Assembly (NCBI RefSeq): GCF_022539665.2
Contig: NC_081336.1
Location: 2,170,001-2,234,000, forward strand
Origin: Daphnia carinata
Lineage: Eukaryota; Arthropoda; Branchiopoda; Diplostraca; Daphniidae
Reading direction: 5' to 3'
DNA: 64,000 bases
Shown here: piece after piece, positions 30,950 through 42,865 of the stretch
Layout of the letters: the number at the start of each line of letters is the position of its first letter
Numbering within the stretch: position 1 is the stretch's first letter
The notes under the pieces: model-generated
What the model was told of the DNA's origin: nothing
Database searches by the model: none
Seen by the model: only the letters and a program-made list of their open reading frames with translations
Made by a program: the position numbers and the translations under genes

Positions 30950-32514
30950 AATAGCAATAAAAGCATGGTGCACAAGCAAGGTCAGACAGCTCTCCTTTTA
31001 AGGGCGCACCCCGAGTGAAGCCTGTTTTCAGACGAGAAGGTGTGGCCTAATTTAGGTTCGATATAGCAAACGCCACCATCGGAGCTTGTGAGCAACTAGG
31101 CAATTCGACAACGGTTTTCCATTTTTGAAATGAAAAAGAACACTATTCCTTGTACGTACACCATGCTGATAGGGCATCTAGGCTTCCAATTGACAACGTT
31201 CTTATGGATCTCATTCTTCTGAATTAGAATCGCTGGTTTGGCCGTGCGTTAACGTGGAATGTTACTTCCGACTGGCTGTACTGCTCAAATCGCCATTTTG
31301 ATGATATATTCAATCATGGATTTCCTATCCCATTCCCGTCTCTTGAACAAGGTCACATCAAATTGTTGTTGTAGGTATTATACCAAAAAAAGGATGATAA
31401 CCCTTAGGGAAAAAATGTTGTGTTGCACGTGTTGAAGAATTGTTTGCTGGGAAAGGGTATTTGATACAATTTTGTCTTGCATAATCTACACTGTTAATTT
31501 TACTACTATAGCTACACATTTGAAGCATTAAGACAGATTTGACTTAAAGGTTTGGTTTTCTTCAGGTTTTTGTCTTATCACATACTGAGATGTAATGTCT
31601 GCCGTATCCAAAGCTACTAACGAAATCAACAGGATCAACTAAATAGGCATCACTAATGTTATACTACTTTCTCTTTTGAAAAACGTAGTAGATAACCCCT
31701 GTAAAAGAGGGAAAATTCACCAAGTTAAGCTCAGGAATAATTATTTTATGGTTACAAGAATAGGTATATTAATAATAATACAACAATGATATAATTTTCA
31801 TTTTACTAGATTAATGCTGTATTTGTGATACATATCCCAGCTTTAAGTATTAGTCGCCACATTGGTACAAGAGTATTATACTGTAGCTATACATAGTAAT
31901 AAGTATGTTAGTTTTTTTTCTTATTAAATGTATAATTCATGTTCTTTCTGTTTTCATGTTTCATAGATTGTGTGCTGTCCATTTCTTACAATATGGTTTT
32001 ATTATTTTAAAGCCAAGGGGCAGAATGCAGATGAGGCAGTAATCCAGAATGTGTTGAAGAAAGTGTAAGACAAAAGCACTCTTTCTAAACTTCAAAGCAA
32101 TTATTGCAAACTCACCATTATTTTGCCAAGCTGATGTGAAAATATTTGCATTTATAATTATGATCTATGGTTTATGAAATTTTTACTCCTAATGGATTTG
32201 TAATTGCTGCAATAGGTACAATTTCTTGACATTGATTGATATGAAGGAAAGAGAGAGAGGGCTAAGGTAATTGCCAAGATGCCATTCATTGTCATCAGTA
32301 ACAGGCTAATGTTATTTAAAATAGAAAGGTTAGGAGGGAATGAAATTGTTTTTATATGGTAATGATGGCCAACAAATATTGATTTATACTTTCTACGTTG
32401 TGGTTCCCAACTGCTGATGTTAAGCCCCATTCTGTTATCAATGTGGTAAATACGTTTTTTTAACATGTTTTCCTAAAATATGATTCTGTTTATTGTGTTT
32501 TTATATTTTTTTAG

Positions 32515-33542
32515 TGTGATAAAGAAACATTGTCTAGAGAAGATAAATGTGACAACAGGAGGAAACAGGACTTAGGCAAGATAGAAACGTTCGTCAACAA
32601 GGTAAATGCATATTTTTTTTTAATTTTTCTAAATGATTTGGCTAATATTTTACAAAAGGCATGGTGTTTAGTGGGAATTTCATTTTGAAAAGCTTAGGGA
32701 AATCCCGAGGATTAAACATAACACATAAACACACATACGCCATGTTTGTTAATACTTTCACCTTAGTAAAGGATATCTAGAGTATTGGAAATGGTTTTCA
32801 CTAACACTCGCCATTTACTACTAGACTGTCTAACACTCAGACTTTGACAAGTATCAGTGTCTGTTTATTATGTTTTTTTATTTTTTTTTAGTGTGGTAAA
32901 GAAACATTGTCTGGAGAAGATAAATGTTACGATAATACGAGGAACCAGGACTTAGGCAAGATAGAAACGTTCGTCAACAAGGTAAATGCAAATTTTTCGA
33001 TCTTTACGTTAATGCCAAAAAGCATTTCTTTTAGGACTTTGAGTACCAGCAGTCCTTGTAACAATGGAATTTTGACGTTAATTGCATTGCAGAAACAAAA
33101 CGGAACATATTTGCAACAGGTATGTCTTGTGAAACGAAAAAAAAAACTTATTGTTTTCAGATTTGTTGACAAAATTATATTGTTCCCTTACGGAAAAATG
33201 TATGTGCAATTGCCAAGATGTCATTCTCAATAACAAGCTAATATTTTTTAAATAGAACGGCCAGGAGGGTGAAATTGTTAAATGGTAATTATGGCCAACA
33301 AACATCGATTAATGCTTTTTAGTTTGAGGTTCCGAACTGAATATTTTAAAGTCCTATTCTGGTGTCATTTCTGTCAACAAGGTAAGTGGGTTTCTTCAAC
33401 ATGTTTTCTGAAAACGTGATTCTGTTAATTATGTTTTTTTTCTTTTAGTTCATTAAAGGGATATACTGTGTCTGAACAATGTAGATGTGAAGATACTAGG
33501 AGGAACCAGGAGTTAGGCAAGATAGAACCGTTCGTCAACTAG
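32515..33542 (+). repeat. Three tandem copies of an exon-like module
   Basis: Copies at 32515-32601 (87 bp), 32892-32981 (90 bp) and 33449-33542 (94 bp). Each is preceded by a T-rich acceptor (ttttttag) and followed by gtaaatgc. All are open in one frame with the pattern KETLSxEDKC, then RxQxLGKIExFVN; copy 3 ends in an in-frame TAG at the donor. The downstream flank with aaaaggcatggtgtttagtggga is also repeated after copies 1 and 3. This resembles duplicated coding exons, but I do not recognise the protein. Mirror copies lie in arm 2 (45572-45661 and 45952-46038 for copies 2 and 1). Confidence 0.6.
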
Positions 33543-33674
33543 GTAAATGCATATTTTTTTTATTTTTCAAAATGATTTGGCTAATATTGTACAAAAGGCA
33601 TGGTGTTTAGTGGGAAATCCATTTTGAAAAGCTGGCAACGTTTAAGCGTACTGCAATTCTAAAGTGTATTGGGT

Positions 33675-34240
33675 TGCCGTTTATAGGTGGCATGAAAAAT
33701 GTTTCACTTCCCCGTTCATAGGTGGGGTGAAAAATGTTTCACTTCCCTGTTCATAGGTGGCGTCGAGAATGTTTCACTTTGCCGTTCATAGGTGGCGTTG
33801 AGAATATTTCACTTCGCCGTTCATAGGTGGCGTCGAGAATGTTTCACTTCGCCGTTCATAGGTGGCGTAAACAGTGTTTCACTTCCCCTTCATTTGTGGC
33901 GTAAATAGCGTTTCACTCCCCTTCATTTGTGGCGTAAATAGCGTTTCACTCCCCTTCATTTGTGGCGTAAATGAATGTTTCAATTTCCTATTCATAGATG
34001 CTGTCAAACTAGTGTTTAAATTCGTAGTTGGCGTAGAAGACCTATTTTTCTAAATATTTCTTATCTTTTCATAGGTGGTGCGAACTCTAAAATGTTTGAT
34101 TTCGTGTTCATAGGTGGCGCGAAGCCTAAAATGGTTGATTTCCTGGTTCATAGGTGGCGCAAATTCTAAAATGTTTGATTTCCTAGTTCATAGGTAGCGC
34201 GAACACTGAAATATTTGAATTCCTGCTCATAGGTGGTATG
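33675..34240 (+). repeat. Tandem array, 33-43 bp units, core TTCATAGGTGGCG
   Basis: About 15 head-to-tail units with conserved core ttcataggtggcg (variant ttcatttgtggcg in the middle) and a variable part such as tcgagaatgtttcacttc. Two sub-families: an early one ending tttcactt and a late one ending aaaatgtttgattt. The mirror array in arm 2 is 44311-44875. Confidence 0.85.
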
Positions 34241-34403
34241 GTATTTTTTCTAAAATGTTTTGCTTTGAACTGCTTAGACACAGTATTGCCGTTGCAAAGT
34301 CTGCCAATTTCTTAATCCCGCTAGAGAATGTTGGGGAAAATGTAAGCTTAACATTTTCGTTTACCTGTGTATTTACCTCACGTTTTTGCATTCAATGCTG
34401 TAG

Positions 34404-34793
34404 GTGTTTGAGGCATCTTTGGAGAGATTTCAACGCTCGAATCTAATGATGGAAATTTTAAGTGACACAGGAAATATTACAGCCAAGAAGGAAGACTTCT
34501 TTGGCGGGTTTGATGTTGTATGTGCCACTCTACTGGTAGTAGAAGAGTCCTTCAGGATTAATGATATCTGCTGCAAACACAGCACCCATTCTATTCAGGC
34601 GATGTTCTTGGATTTGGTGGTTTCTTCATTGTGGATTTGCTTGAACATGAATATTCTGAGTAAGTATCCTGTCTACCTTGTCTGCATTTACAGGCTATGT
34701 TAATATTTGTTTTGTTATTCAGAGACGTGACCGTTCCTGCTGCATCCCATAAGGATTGTTGCAAGGCAAAGAAAGTGATACAAGTAAAACAGA
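34404..34793 (+). other. Unrecognised coding-like exons unique to arm 1
   Basis: An open stretch begins at 34404 after an acceptor (gctgtag) and reads VFEASLERFQRS onward. Towards 34600 another frame gives GDVLGFGGFFIVDLLEHEYS up to a donor at 34661. The next stretch from 34723 continues DVTVPAASHKDCCKAKK and stops. The frame change near 34580 suggests a decayed gene. I do not recognise the family. Confidence 0.3.
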
Positions 34794-35584
34794 AACTGTC
34801 AAACATGTTTTGAACTATATTCCGTTACAAACAGCATTTGAAGCTGATCCATCGTCTCAAAACAACAAGAGAAGTTGGCAGCGCATCAAAAGCCTTTTCG
34901 TTAAGATGAAAAGTACAGATTACGGATCAACTACAGTTGCTTGTGTATCGATTAGCATCGTTATCTATTGTTTTAACCACAGGATTGCTGATGTTCCGGT
35001 CTCAAATGAAACGCGACCCAGAAATGGCAAACCGCTAGTCAGACATTGCGAAACTGCGACATTCGGGATCAGGTTGAGATTCGTCTGAGATTCGGGGTAA
35101 GTAGAATATAACAAAATAATTATTGTATAGCTATATTTTAATCAAAATAAACTTATTAATTAAAAAAATTATATATTTATATGGCTAGAATGCGTAAAGC
35201 TGTATTTAGGAAATTCCTATTTAGGAATCTGGCCGCTAGATGGCTATAGCTGTAAAAAAAAAAAAAAAAGGCCGACTTTTTTGGGGTAAAACGGATTGCC
35301 ATACAGTACAGGCAAATGGTACACCTATATCCCGTAAATATCGATCATCTGCCTTATAAATTTTTGTTGTATTTTTTTCTAGGGGGTGAGTGTGGAAAAT
35401 GCCAAAGACCATTTTGATTATCTAGGTGGAACTTAAAATTTCTATTGTTGGTTACATCAAGGCAGTAATAGCTATGCTGTAAAACAATTCACGAAACATT
35501 ATCATCTGTTTTTCTCAATCACGAGGTGAGCAAAATTTGTAGAGTAAATTAAGGAACCAGTAAATTTCTTTTCTGCCTTAAAAG

Positions 35585-35913
35585 ACATTGAGGAAGCATT
35601 GGAGAAATGGGCAGTTATTTTCGTTGCACTCATCCCATACAAAATGCCTCAGAGTTTGTTAAAGAATAATCAAATGATTTCCTGTGATGTGATCAACATG
35701 GTAAATCCACTAGACATCTGTCATTTGTTTCAAAAAATTCCTAATAAAGATTTTCAGTTTATTCTGATGAATCGAGAAAATCTTTATCTTACGGACATGA
35801 TCCTGACCTGCAGTAATTATCTACGCCCAATGGTTTTGGCAGATGTGGTTTATCTGCATTGCATTCCCTGTTGCAATGAAGAAGTCATTACAGTGGAAGA
35901 TGTTGAAAGGTAG
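35585..35913 (+). other. Unrecognised open exon in arm 1
   Basis: Open frame after a possible acceptor near 35585 encoding IEEALEKWAVIF, IPYKMPQSLLKNN, FQFILMNRENLYLTDM and VVYLHCIPCCNEEVITVEDV. The amino-acid composition looks protein-like, with no family I can name. It lies in the 3.1 kb that arm 2 has lost. Confidence 0.35.
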
Positions 35914-37604
35914 TAGAATATTATGTGAGCTCCTAGTGAATTAATACATGTTTTAAATTGCTGATGGATTGACCAGGCAGGAAAGGTTTGCGAACTCGAA
36001 CAGGATCCAAGTAACATCCTATTAGACATTTCCAAATGCGAAAGTCAACCTCTTTGCATGTAAATTGGATAAGAAAAGTTTTAGCCAATTCATTAATGAA
36101 AAGATATTTGCTGTCAAAACTGCTCCACCTGCAAAATCATCAATATACCAATAGATGCAGTACCTTAAGGAACAGAGTTATTAAAGGTATTTTAAACTTC
36201 TGTAACAAAAAACGCCTTTTAATTTGTACCTTCCCTAACGTTTGCCTACTATTTGGTTGAGCTCGCTTAACGGGTTAACTAAAATGAAGGGGTGCATTTT
36301 TATGTTTTCGCTGGTTAAAGCATGAAAAGCTTCTTAGATAGTTCAGATACGTTTTCACGTAATTCTACCCTAGTTTGAGAGCACGTCCAGCCATTTATGC
36401 GATCCATCATCTTATGGCCAAGAGAACGAGGTCACTGGTTTAAGCGAGTACATCATTACGGGAGTACCAATCTCAGTCCGAACCAGAGCTTTCAAGTTGC
36501 GGCATAAAGTAAGGAATACCATTTTGCCAAAACTAATGCAAGTTATTTTTTATTTCCCAGGATATCATGTATAATCTATAATGTTAACATGCAAGTAATC
36601 CTAAGATTGAGCTAGACTGGGAGCTGTTAATTCATGATTATTATTCTTAATTCAAACTTAGTTTATTAGTTGGTTAAGTGTTTGAAATTTTCTTTTTAGA
36701 ATGAGCTTCAAATTATAAGTTGCAGATGTAATGACTATTTGGATTCCCATATTAACGTTTAAAAAACAAATTCATCTTCTTACAAATGGATTTGTAAGTA
36801 TAAATGAAGCCTCTATTTAAACATGTATAAATCTACATAACATTTATCTTTTCGATAGAAAAAACTTTTTTAAAAATAATACCGAGAATGCCGCTTTCAA
36901 TAATGGAAAGTTAAAATAGGATTTAAATATCTGTCAGCTACAAGTATAATGTTTTCATTTGCAATTATATGCTTTTTCAGAAGCTCCTGACAGAATGTTT
37001 ACGAAAATATCCAGTATTATGAATTTACGTATCGTGTAAGCTATATAAACAAAACACACAAAAAACATGCTAACTACGTTTTATCTGCATTTTTAGATTA
37101 ATAATACTGGATTTCAAACTGTGCGTCTTTGGAGTAAGACACCGAATAAACTGTAAGGATTGGATGGACGACATGGAATTGCTAGACTTTATTCAGATTC
37201 CCCATACGGTATTTAATTTAAAAAAATTGAAGTGCATATCTGGGCTCCCTTCTTTCTGTGGCCCCGTTTCCCCTTGACTCATAATAAGCCCGTAGGGGGT
37301 CATGCCCCTACTGTACGGTATATATAAAAATAACATATACCGAGGTTTGGAGGGCTCTGGCCGGAAAGGGGACGTGGGGGTCCGCGTAGTCCGATGATGT
37401 GTTCACGGAGGGCGACGTGGTTACCCACAAATCCGAACTAAAGGTTAATCGCTCCAGTAAAAATGTTCCAAATCTTCGGCTCTTCTTCCGGCTTCTCTTA
37501 GCCAATCACCGGGTAATCTCCCCGGTGGGTCAACAAGGCAGTGTCTCCCCCTGCCTGGGTTGACGGCAACTTTTGAAAGGGCTGTTGTGCCTTTTTAAAG
37601 TTGC

Positions 37605-37929
37605 AAAAATAATTCTAATGTGCAGAGACTTATCAATAAAATTTTTTTTATAAAATATTTTTTCCAAAATTTGTTTCTTTCATTGTCTGTTTTCGCTGTG
37701 TTCACACATTACGTTTATCAACTTTTTTTTTTATTTAGCTTGCTCAATTCACCTTTATTGTTTTTGCCACCGTGAGGTATGCATTATTTCCTTCATTGTT
37801 TATCTGTAAGTATTCAATTATTATTTATTGCGCTCTTTGAATTCTTCAACTTGAATTCTTCAACTCAAGGAACATCGTGTATTAGCTGAATATTTTCTGA
37901 AGTAATTTTGTATTGGTATTTTATTTTAC
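37605..37929. other. Start of palindrome spacer
   Basis: AT-rich sequence inside the inner edge of arm 1. I see no gene or repeat of note. Confidence 0.35.
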
Positions 37930-38000
37930 TCGTAGTGGAACCGATCCTCAGACATTCAGCGTGCAATGCCGATGCTCTAACATTGAGCCACGAGATATAT
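37930..38000 (-). repeat. tRNA-like relic
   Basis: The reverse complement reads tggctcaatgttagagcatcgg (A-box-like) followed by ggatcggttcc (B-box-like). The arms do not fold into a clean cloverleaf, so this is a tRNA-derived pseudogene or SINE head rather than a working tRNA. Confidence 0.5.
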
Positions 38001-38094
38001 CTAAATGTTTTATTATCGCATATCATATGTTATCGTCTAGGATGTTTATGCAGTCTTTCACAACTATATGTTTATCTGTCTATTGTTTACATAA

Positions 38095-38165
38095 GGTCCA
38101 TGGCTCTGTGGTAGAGCCTTTAGCTGCGATATCTGTTACCCAGGGTTCAAACCTCAGTAAATCTA
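38095..38165 (+). repeat. tRNA-like relic
   Basis: Contains tggctctgtggtagagcctt (A-box-like) and agggttcaaacctcag (B box with a short T arm). The acceptor stem is not convincing. The third such relic lies about 190 bp downstream. Confidence 0.5.
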
Positions 38166-38280
38166 TAAAAATGCTGCAGAATAAATGTAGAAAAGAATAA
38201 TGCATTGTTGCTTTTCAGTTTTATTCCAAGTGTAAATGCAAGTCCGTAAGTTACTAGAAAAAAGCCAAATTGCTGTCATA

Positions 38281-38352
38281 TCATTCATGGCTCATTGGTA
38301 GAGCATCGGCGCAGTATGCCGAACAACCAGGGTTCGATCCTTGGATGTAAGA
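38281..38352 (+). repeat. tRNA-like relic
   Basis: tggctcattggtagagcatc is a good A box and gggttcgatcc a good B box. Tcggc and gccga form a perfect 5-bp anticodon stem around a 7-base loop, but the loop lacks U33 and the T stem is mismatched. Probably a tRNA-derived element, not functional. Confidence 0.55.
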
Positions 38353-38531
38353 AATCTGTGGGTCACATTCCAGTCTGGTATAGTATGTATAGCTGAATAA
38401 TAAATACAACAGTAAATAGTGTAAAATCATTTTTATTGTCCCTCCTTCCACCCACATTTCCACCACTTTTACATACGTTTCAAAATACAATACACAACAT
38501 ACAATACATAAACAAATACACTTAAAACTAA

Positions 38532-38840
38532 CCCGTTGGCTGCCACGCCACCTATCTACAATAGCTACTGTCGCTATCAAAGGGATAGCGACCAAGGGGG
38601 CCGGGTGGGCCGGGCTGAGACGGCGATGAGACCTTTACGGAAATGCACATCCCAGGTCTACATCGCCGTCTCGATCAAGGGATTCCCTATGGTGCATTGC
38701 CTTTGGGGCCGTTCGGCCAATCTTGGGCAGTGGCGCTACTCCACCCCATGGCAGATAGACCATGGAGCAGAACAGCGCGGCCCGTCCCTGTCAAGCTACA
38801 AAAAAAAGGGGATCAAAGTGTGTGGGTGGCAGCCAACGGG
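38532..38840. mobile_element. piggyBac-type MITE candidate (309 bp)
   Basis: Terminal inverted repeats of about 15-17 bp begin cccgttggctgccac on the left and end gtggcagccaacggg on the right. The flanks are CTAA on the left and TTAA on the right, close to the TTAA target duplication of piggyBac elements, whose ends also start with CC. Internal hairpins: gtcgctatc...ggatagcgac, and a longer stem from gacggcgatg (38618) to catcgccgtc (38660). It has no transposase frame, so it would be non-autonomous. Confidence 0.65.
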
Positions 38841-38892
38841 TTAATTTGCAAGACATAATAAAACATAAAACAAAACACAACCATACCACGAA

Positions 38893-39246
38893 GACGAGGC
38901 GACCACGAGGTGACGAAGGGGCGATAGGGGAGGCGAAGACGGGGCGATGAGCGAGGCTAAGACGGGACGACAGGCGAGGCGAAGAACGGGCGAGGTGAAG
39001 ACGGCGCGACCACGAGGCAAAGAAGGGGCGACGGGCGAGGCGAAGACGGGCGACTGGCGAGGCAAAGGCGGAACGACGGGCGATGCGAAGACGGGACGAC
39101 GGTCGAGGCGAAGACGGGACGACGGTCGAGGCGAAGACGGGACGACGGGCGATGCAAAGTCGGGGCGACGGGCGAAGCGAAGACGGGACGACGGGCGAAG
39201 CGAAGACGGGATGACGGGCGAGGTGACGACGGGCGCGGCGAAGACG
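38893..39246. repeat. GC-rich minisatellite
   Basis: Irregular tandem repeats of a unit like cgaggcgaagacgggacgacggg (about 23 bp with variants). GC content is far above the surroundings. Open frames on both strands are consequences of the repeat and are not genes. Confidence 0.85.
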
Positions 39247-41278
39247 AAGAAGGTTTTGTTCTAAATCGTAAAAGTAAAGAAAAAGAACTAGTTAGTGGGA
39301 AATATAAGATTGTTGTTGTAACCAAACGTTGAAAGCAATTTGACTTACTTCTGCTGTCCGATGGCTAGAAAGACTGTAGGACCAGCAAATAGGCAGCAGA
39401 CGGCTAAGAGTTGGCAATTCTATGGTTGAATGTTCAATTTAAATAAAAAAGCAAACTATATGAGGCATAAGAAAAATTCTAAATGCCAATAGAAATTGTG
39501 TTGAGGTACATGTCTGTGTCCGTTGGTAGGCTAAGTAGAGATTACAACTGCCAAAATGACTGTCATTACAGTTGACACTGCAACGAAGGTGAATATGGTG
39601 CACCACTCAGATCACAATTGACAGGAGACCACAAGTGGTTAAAGAGTAGAAGAACGATATTATGGTATTCCTACCCATAGGATTCTTTAGTGACATTCCT
39701 CAACGGGAAGTATTCTTTACAAATGAAGTTTCATGAGCTAAACCTTAAAAACAAAATCCGTCAATGAGATTCTGATAACAAAACATTAGTCTTATACCTC
39801 TCAATGAGCACTGGTATAGTTTGATGAATGCAACATAGTAGGTTGCTAATAGTTTTCCGGCTTGACAGCTGACACAGGTGATGACAAGACATGTACCATA
39901 AACACCAAGCATTCTGTGGGCTTTACTTCTAAAACACACTCAGAGATGAAAACGTACAGAAGCACCATTAGATTTTCTTAAGTTTTCCATTGGAATATGA
40001 CATATTTAACAGAAACTTTCGAACACAGCTTTCACCGCTCCCACATAGTCAGCAAGTAAATAGTGGCACAGCAGCGTCATCTTGTTTTCCAATTAACAAC
40101 CGAAAAATTCATCAAAACTGAAAATCTTGCTTTTTTGAGACGTGAACTGCACTGATGTGAACTCTTTAAACATACTTTTGGAGCGTGAATCACAATAGCC
40201 CACCCACCCCTATATTGGCTACTACCATTTCAATTTTATTATAACGAATACAGCGACCAAAACCACAAACGGCATTTTTTAAATATAGCGATTTAACAAG
40301 ATTTTGAGCCCGATTTTTTCACTGTTTTATTTATCCAAAAACCCAAATGTTTCTAGGAAAATACATGATTTGGGATCACAGTTCAACAAAGATGCTGATT
40401 GCGCTTCACACACATCTATAAATTTCGCAAGTTGACATATCTCTGGATTATTAGCTAGTCAACATCTGTATGATAATACACTTTTCTTTTTTTTGAACAG
40501 CTGCAATGGTATTTCGGTTACAAGTTCCACGGCAAAATTTCTCCATTGAGACAAGGACGCCAATTGTGCGTTATCTTGTGCCTATTTTCAATTAAATGGA
40601 TACGCCGTCACTTTTCTGCTCGGACGAGCTCACTTTGGCCTGAAATATTGTTTTGAATGGTGTAATTAGTATACATTGCATACATTAGATTGAATCAATT
40701 ACTTTTGGACGTACGTTTTTTAATTGTGTGAGGCTGTCAAATCGTCGACAGGCGGTATCTAAAGGAGGAAATCAGCTAAGAGCTTGTGGACTCATCAATA
40801 AACGCAAAACTATTAAAAAATTATGAAGATAGCCTGAAACCAGATTGTAAGAAAAATTAATTTTAGTTTCCAGCACTTCGGTACAGGTATCATCGTCAAC
40901 GTAGGCGCAGGTGATTCAAGAGGAAATGAGGTTACACGAACAGAAAATTAACCATACAATTCAACTGATAGATAAATACCATGATACGTGGAAGTAATTG
41001 TCAAGCAAATTTCACTGTGTACTTTTTTGTTGGTTGAATTTGGAAATGGCTTACTAGTTGGAATAAGTTTTTTTCTTTTACCCCAAATTTGCTTTCCGGG
41101 CAGCGCACTTTTAACCTTCTCTGCTGATCATAGTATCTGCATGACCCGCTGCAGAATTATCACAAGTGGAGAGGAAATCGGGTCACAGATACAAAGGGTT
41201 CCAGGTACACGTTTATTTTCTTTAAATACCATAACGCGTGAAATAAACGAATCCGAAGAGCTTCGGTAATCATTCCAA
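39247..41278. other. Spacer without a recognised gene
   Basis: AT-rich. Near 40300-40390 there is sequence (gagcccgatttttt, tacatgatttggg) resembling the old repeats that flank the palindrome. I see no supportable exon. Confidence 0.35.
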
Positions 41279-42035
41279 CTACCATAATTTTTTTGGCACT
41301 GAGCCTCCGTCAAATTTCTTTCCCAATTCTTTATAATTACGAATCTGCCTTTAGAAAAATAAACAAGAATTAGTATAAATTTCTTGTCAATTGAATTACG
41401 TAAAACTGTGGAATCCTAGAGACATAATATTTTGCAAACTCTTCGAATCCCTTGAAAGCAGAAAATTTTCTGCTAAAAGATCCATGTAAGCCAGATACAG
41501 GTCAACTGGTACTTCCTTTTCGACTGGCATTGGCAGGGATAAATAACAAGTAGGATCAAATGCAACTGAGACCCCATCGAACCCCAGACACACCACAGCC
41601 AATTTCAATACCCAACTAAAGAGATCTACTACTACAGAATCTTTCTGTATTCTACTTATGATAAAATACCCAACATTCATGTGCAGCTTCCTGAAAAATA
41701 AAATGAGTTGGAACACAAATGAACCTTGCTAATAAAACAAATTAGCTATTTCACCTATATTTCGTCAGTGTCCATCGATGCAAGACTTCTTCAAAATCGG
41801 ATTCAGATGTTCGTCTAAGCCCTCCCAGAACAACGTAGAGTAGTTCTCGCGAAGCAGGATGCTGGTATCCGGCAAAACTGCGGAGCAAATCTACCGACTT
41901 GCAACTTACCCAATTCAAAATCGTTATGATGCACAAGTTAAAAACCTAGCTTTTATAAAGCAAGTAAATGGTATACCTTAAATACACTCGAAAGTAATGC
42001 ATGGTCACCTTGGCAAGGTGTTCGCCAGACCACAT
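41279..42035 (-). CDS. Unrecognised four-exon gene in the palindrome spacer
   Basis: Exons complement(41279..41348, 41400..41690, 41755..41877, 41977..42035); donors, acceptors and phases agree and give 180 aa. Starts MWSGEHLAKVTMHYFRVYL and includes ASRELLYVVLGGLRR, VVVDLFSWVLKLAVVCLG, DPTCYLSLPMPVEKEVPVDL and a basic end KKLW. Mostly alpha-helical and hydrophobic, with no signal peptide. I do not recognise the family. The join of exons 1 and 2 is the least certain, since another small exon could lie in between. It may be the end of a longer gene truncated by the rearrangement. Confidence 0.5.
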
Positions 42036-42865
42036 CGTTCGTACAAGATGGCGCCGAGCATTTGCAGTTCCTCCCTTGAATTTCACCTACAAAAAGGAAG
42101 GTCTGCTACGTTCGGCTGCCGTGATATAACCAGCCGCTACGACGCCATGTTAAATGTTGCCATCAGCAGCTCAGCTCAGCACATCACCTGAGCCACCTAG
42201 CGACTAGCCCCCTACGAGACTAAATCAAATATTTTGTTTGACATATTCGACTTTAATTGGGCGTTAAGAATAATGTTTATATAAATTAGCACTTCCTAAA
42301 AAGTTAAATCAAATTACAAATGAATTAATTACTGAATTAAAAAAGAAATTAATGAATTAAGTCTATTACAAATTTGCTACACCTTTCGCGGGTGGCAGTA
42401 GTAAAAAGAAAAAAAAATAAAACAAATGGAAGTAAAATTTGTTGCCAATGAAAAAAATTTTAAATGGGATGGGAAGAAAAAAATCTAGATATTGAAATAA
42501 ACCATAAAAAAAACCAAAACAGAAAGACTAAGAACTTAATCTAATTAATTCAATGTGCGTTAGTTTGTACGATGTTTCGCCGACTGTATCATTCGCAACA
42601 ATGTGACGTTTGTAATAATAACTTATACATCTACTTACTAATGCCATCAACATTCGTTTTTCGAAATACGGAATTACATGACACCACGCATTTTACCGCC
42701 TACTCCCTCCGAGACTCTTACGATGCTATACACAATTTTTATAAAAATCTTTTGGTTATGGGGAACTTACTGAACAATGAGTCGTGTAATTTATTGTTTT
42801 CAATCTATTTTACAGAAGCCAAACCATTACCTGTATGCACCATCATTGACGAGAGCGGTAGGTTG
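42036..42865. other. Spacer without a recognised gene
   Basis: AT-rich sequence between the unrecognised gene and the polymerase pseudogene. No supportable exon. Confidence 0.35.

Larger units (their letters stand above)
30950..37604 (+). repeat. Palindrome arm 1 (long inverted repeat)
   Basis: Reverse complement of 44027-47600. Between 30962 and 33233 a base at x pairs with 78553 minus x without any net insertion or deletion, and two open frames (32158-32466 minus, 32907-33233 plus) have translations identical to those of 46087-46395 and 45320-45646. Only scattered mismatches were seen (for example near 30980 and 31018). From 33233 to 34240 the register shifts by a net 3 bases. The stretch 34245-37335 has no counterpart in arm 2. 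Outer limit about 30950, inner limit about 37604. Confidence 0.93.

Noticed and set aside
38281-38352. Functional tRNA gene
   Set aside because: The loop lacks U33 and the T and acceptor stems are mismatched, so it is called a relic.
38947-39325. Arg/Gly- or Pro/Ser-rich open frames
   Set aside because: They are translations of the GC-rich minisatellite in both directions.
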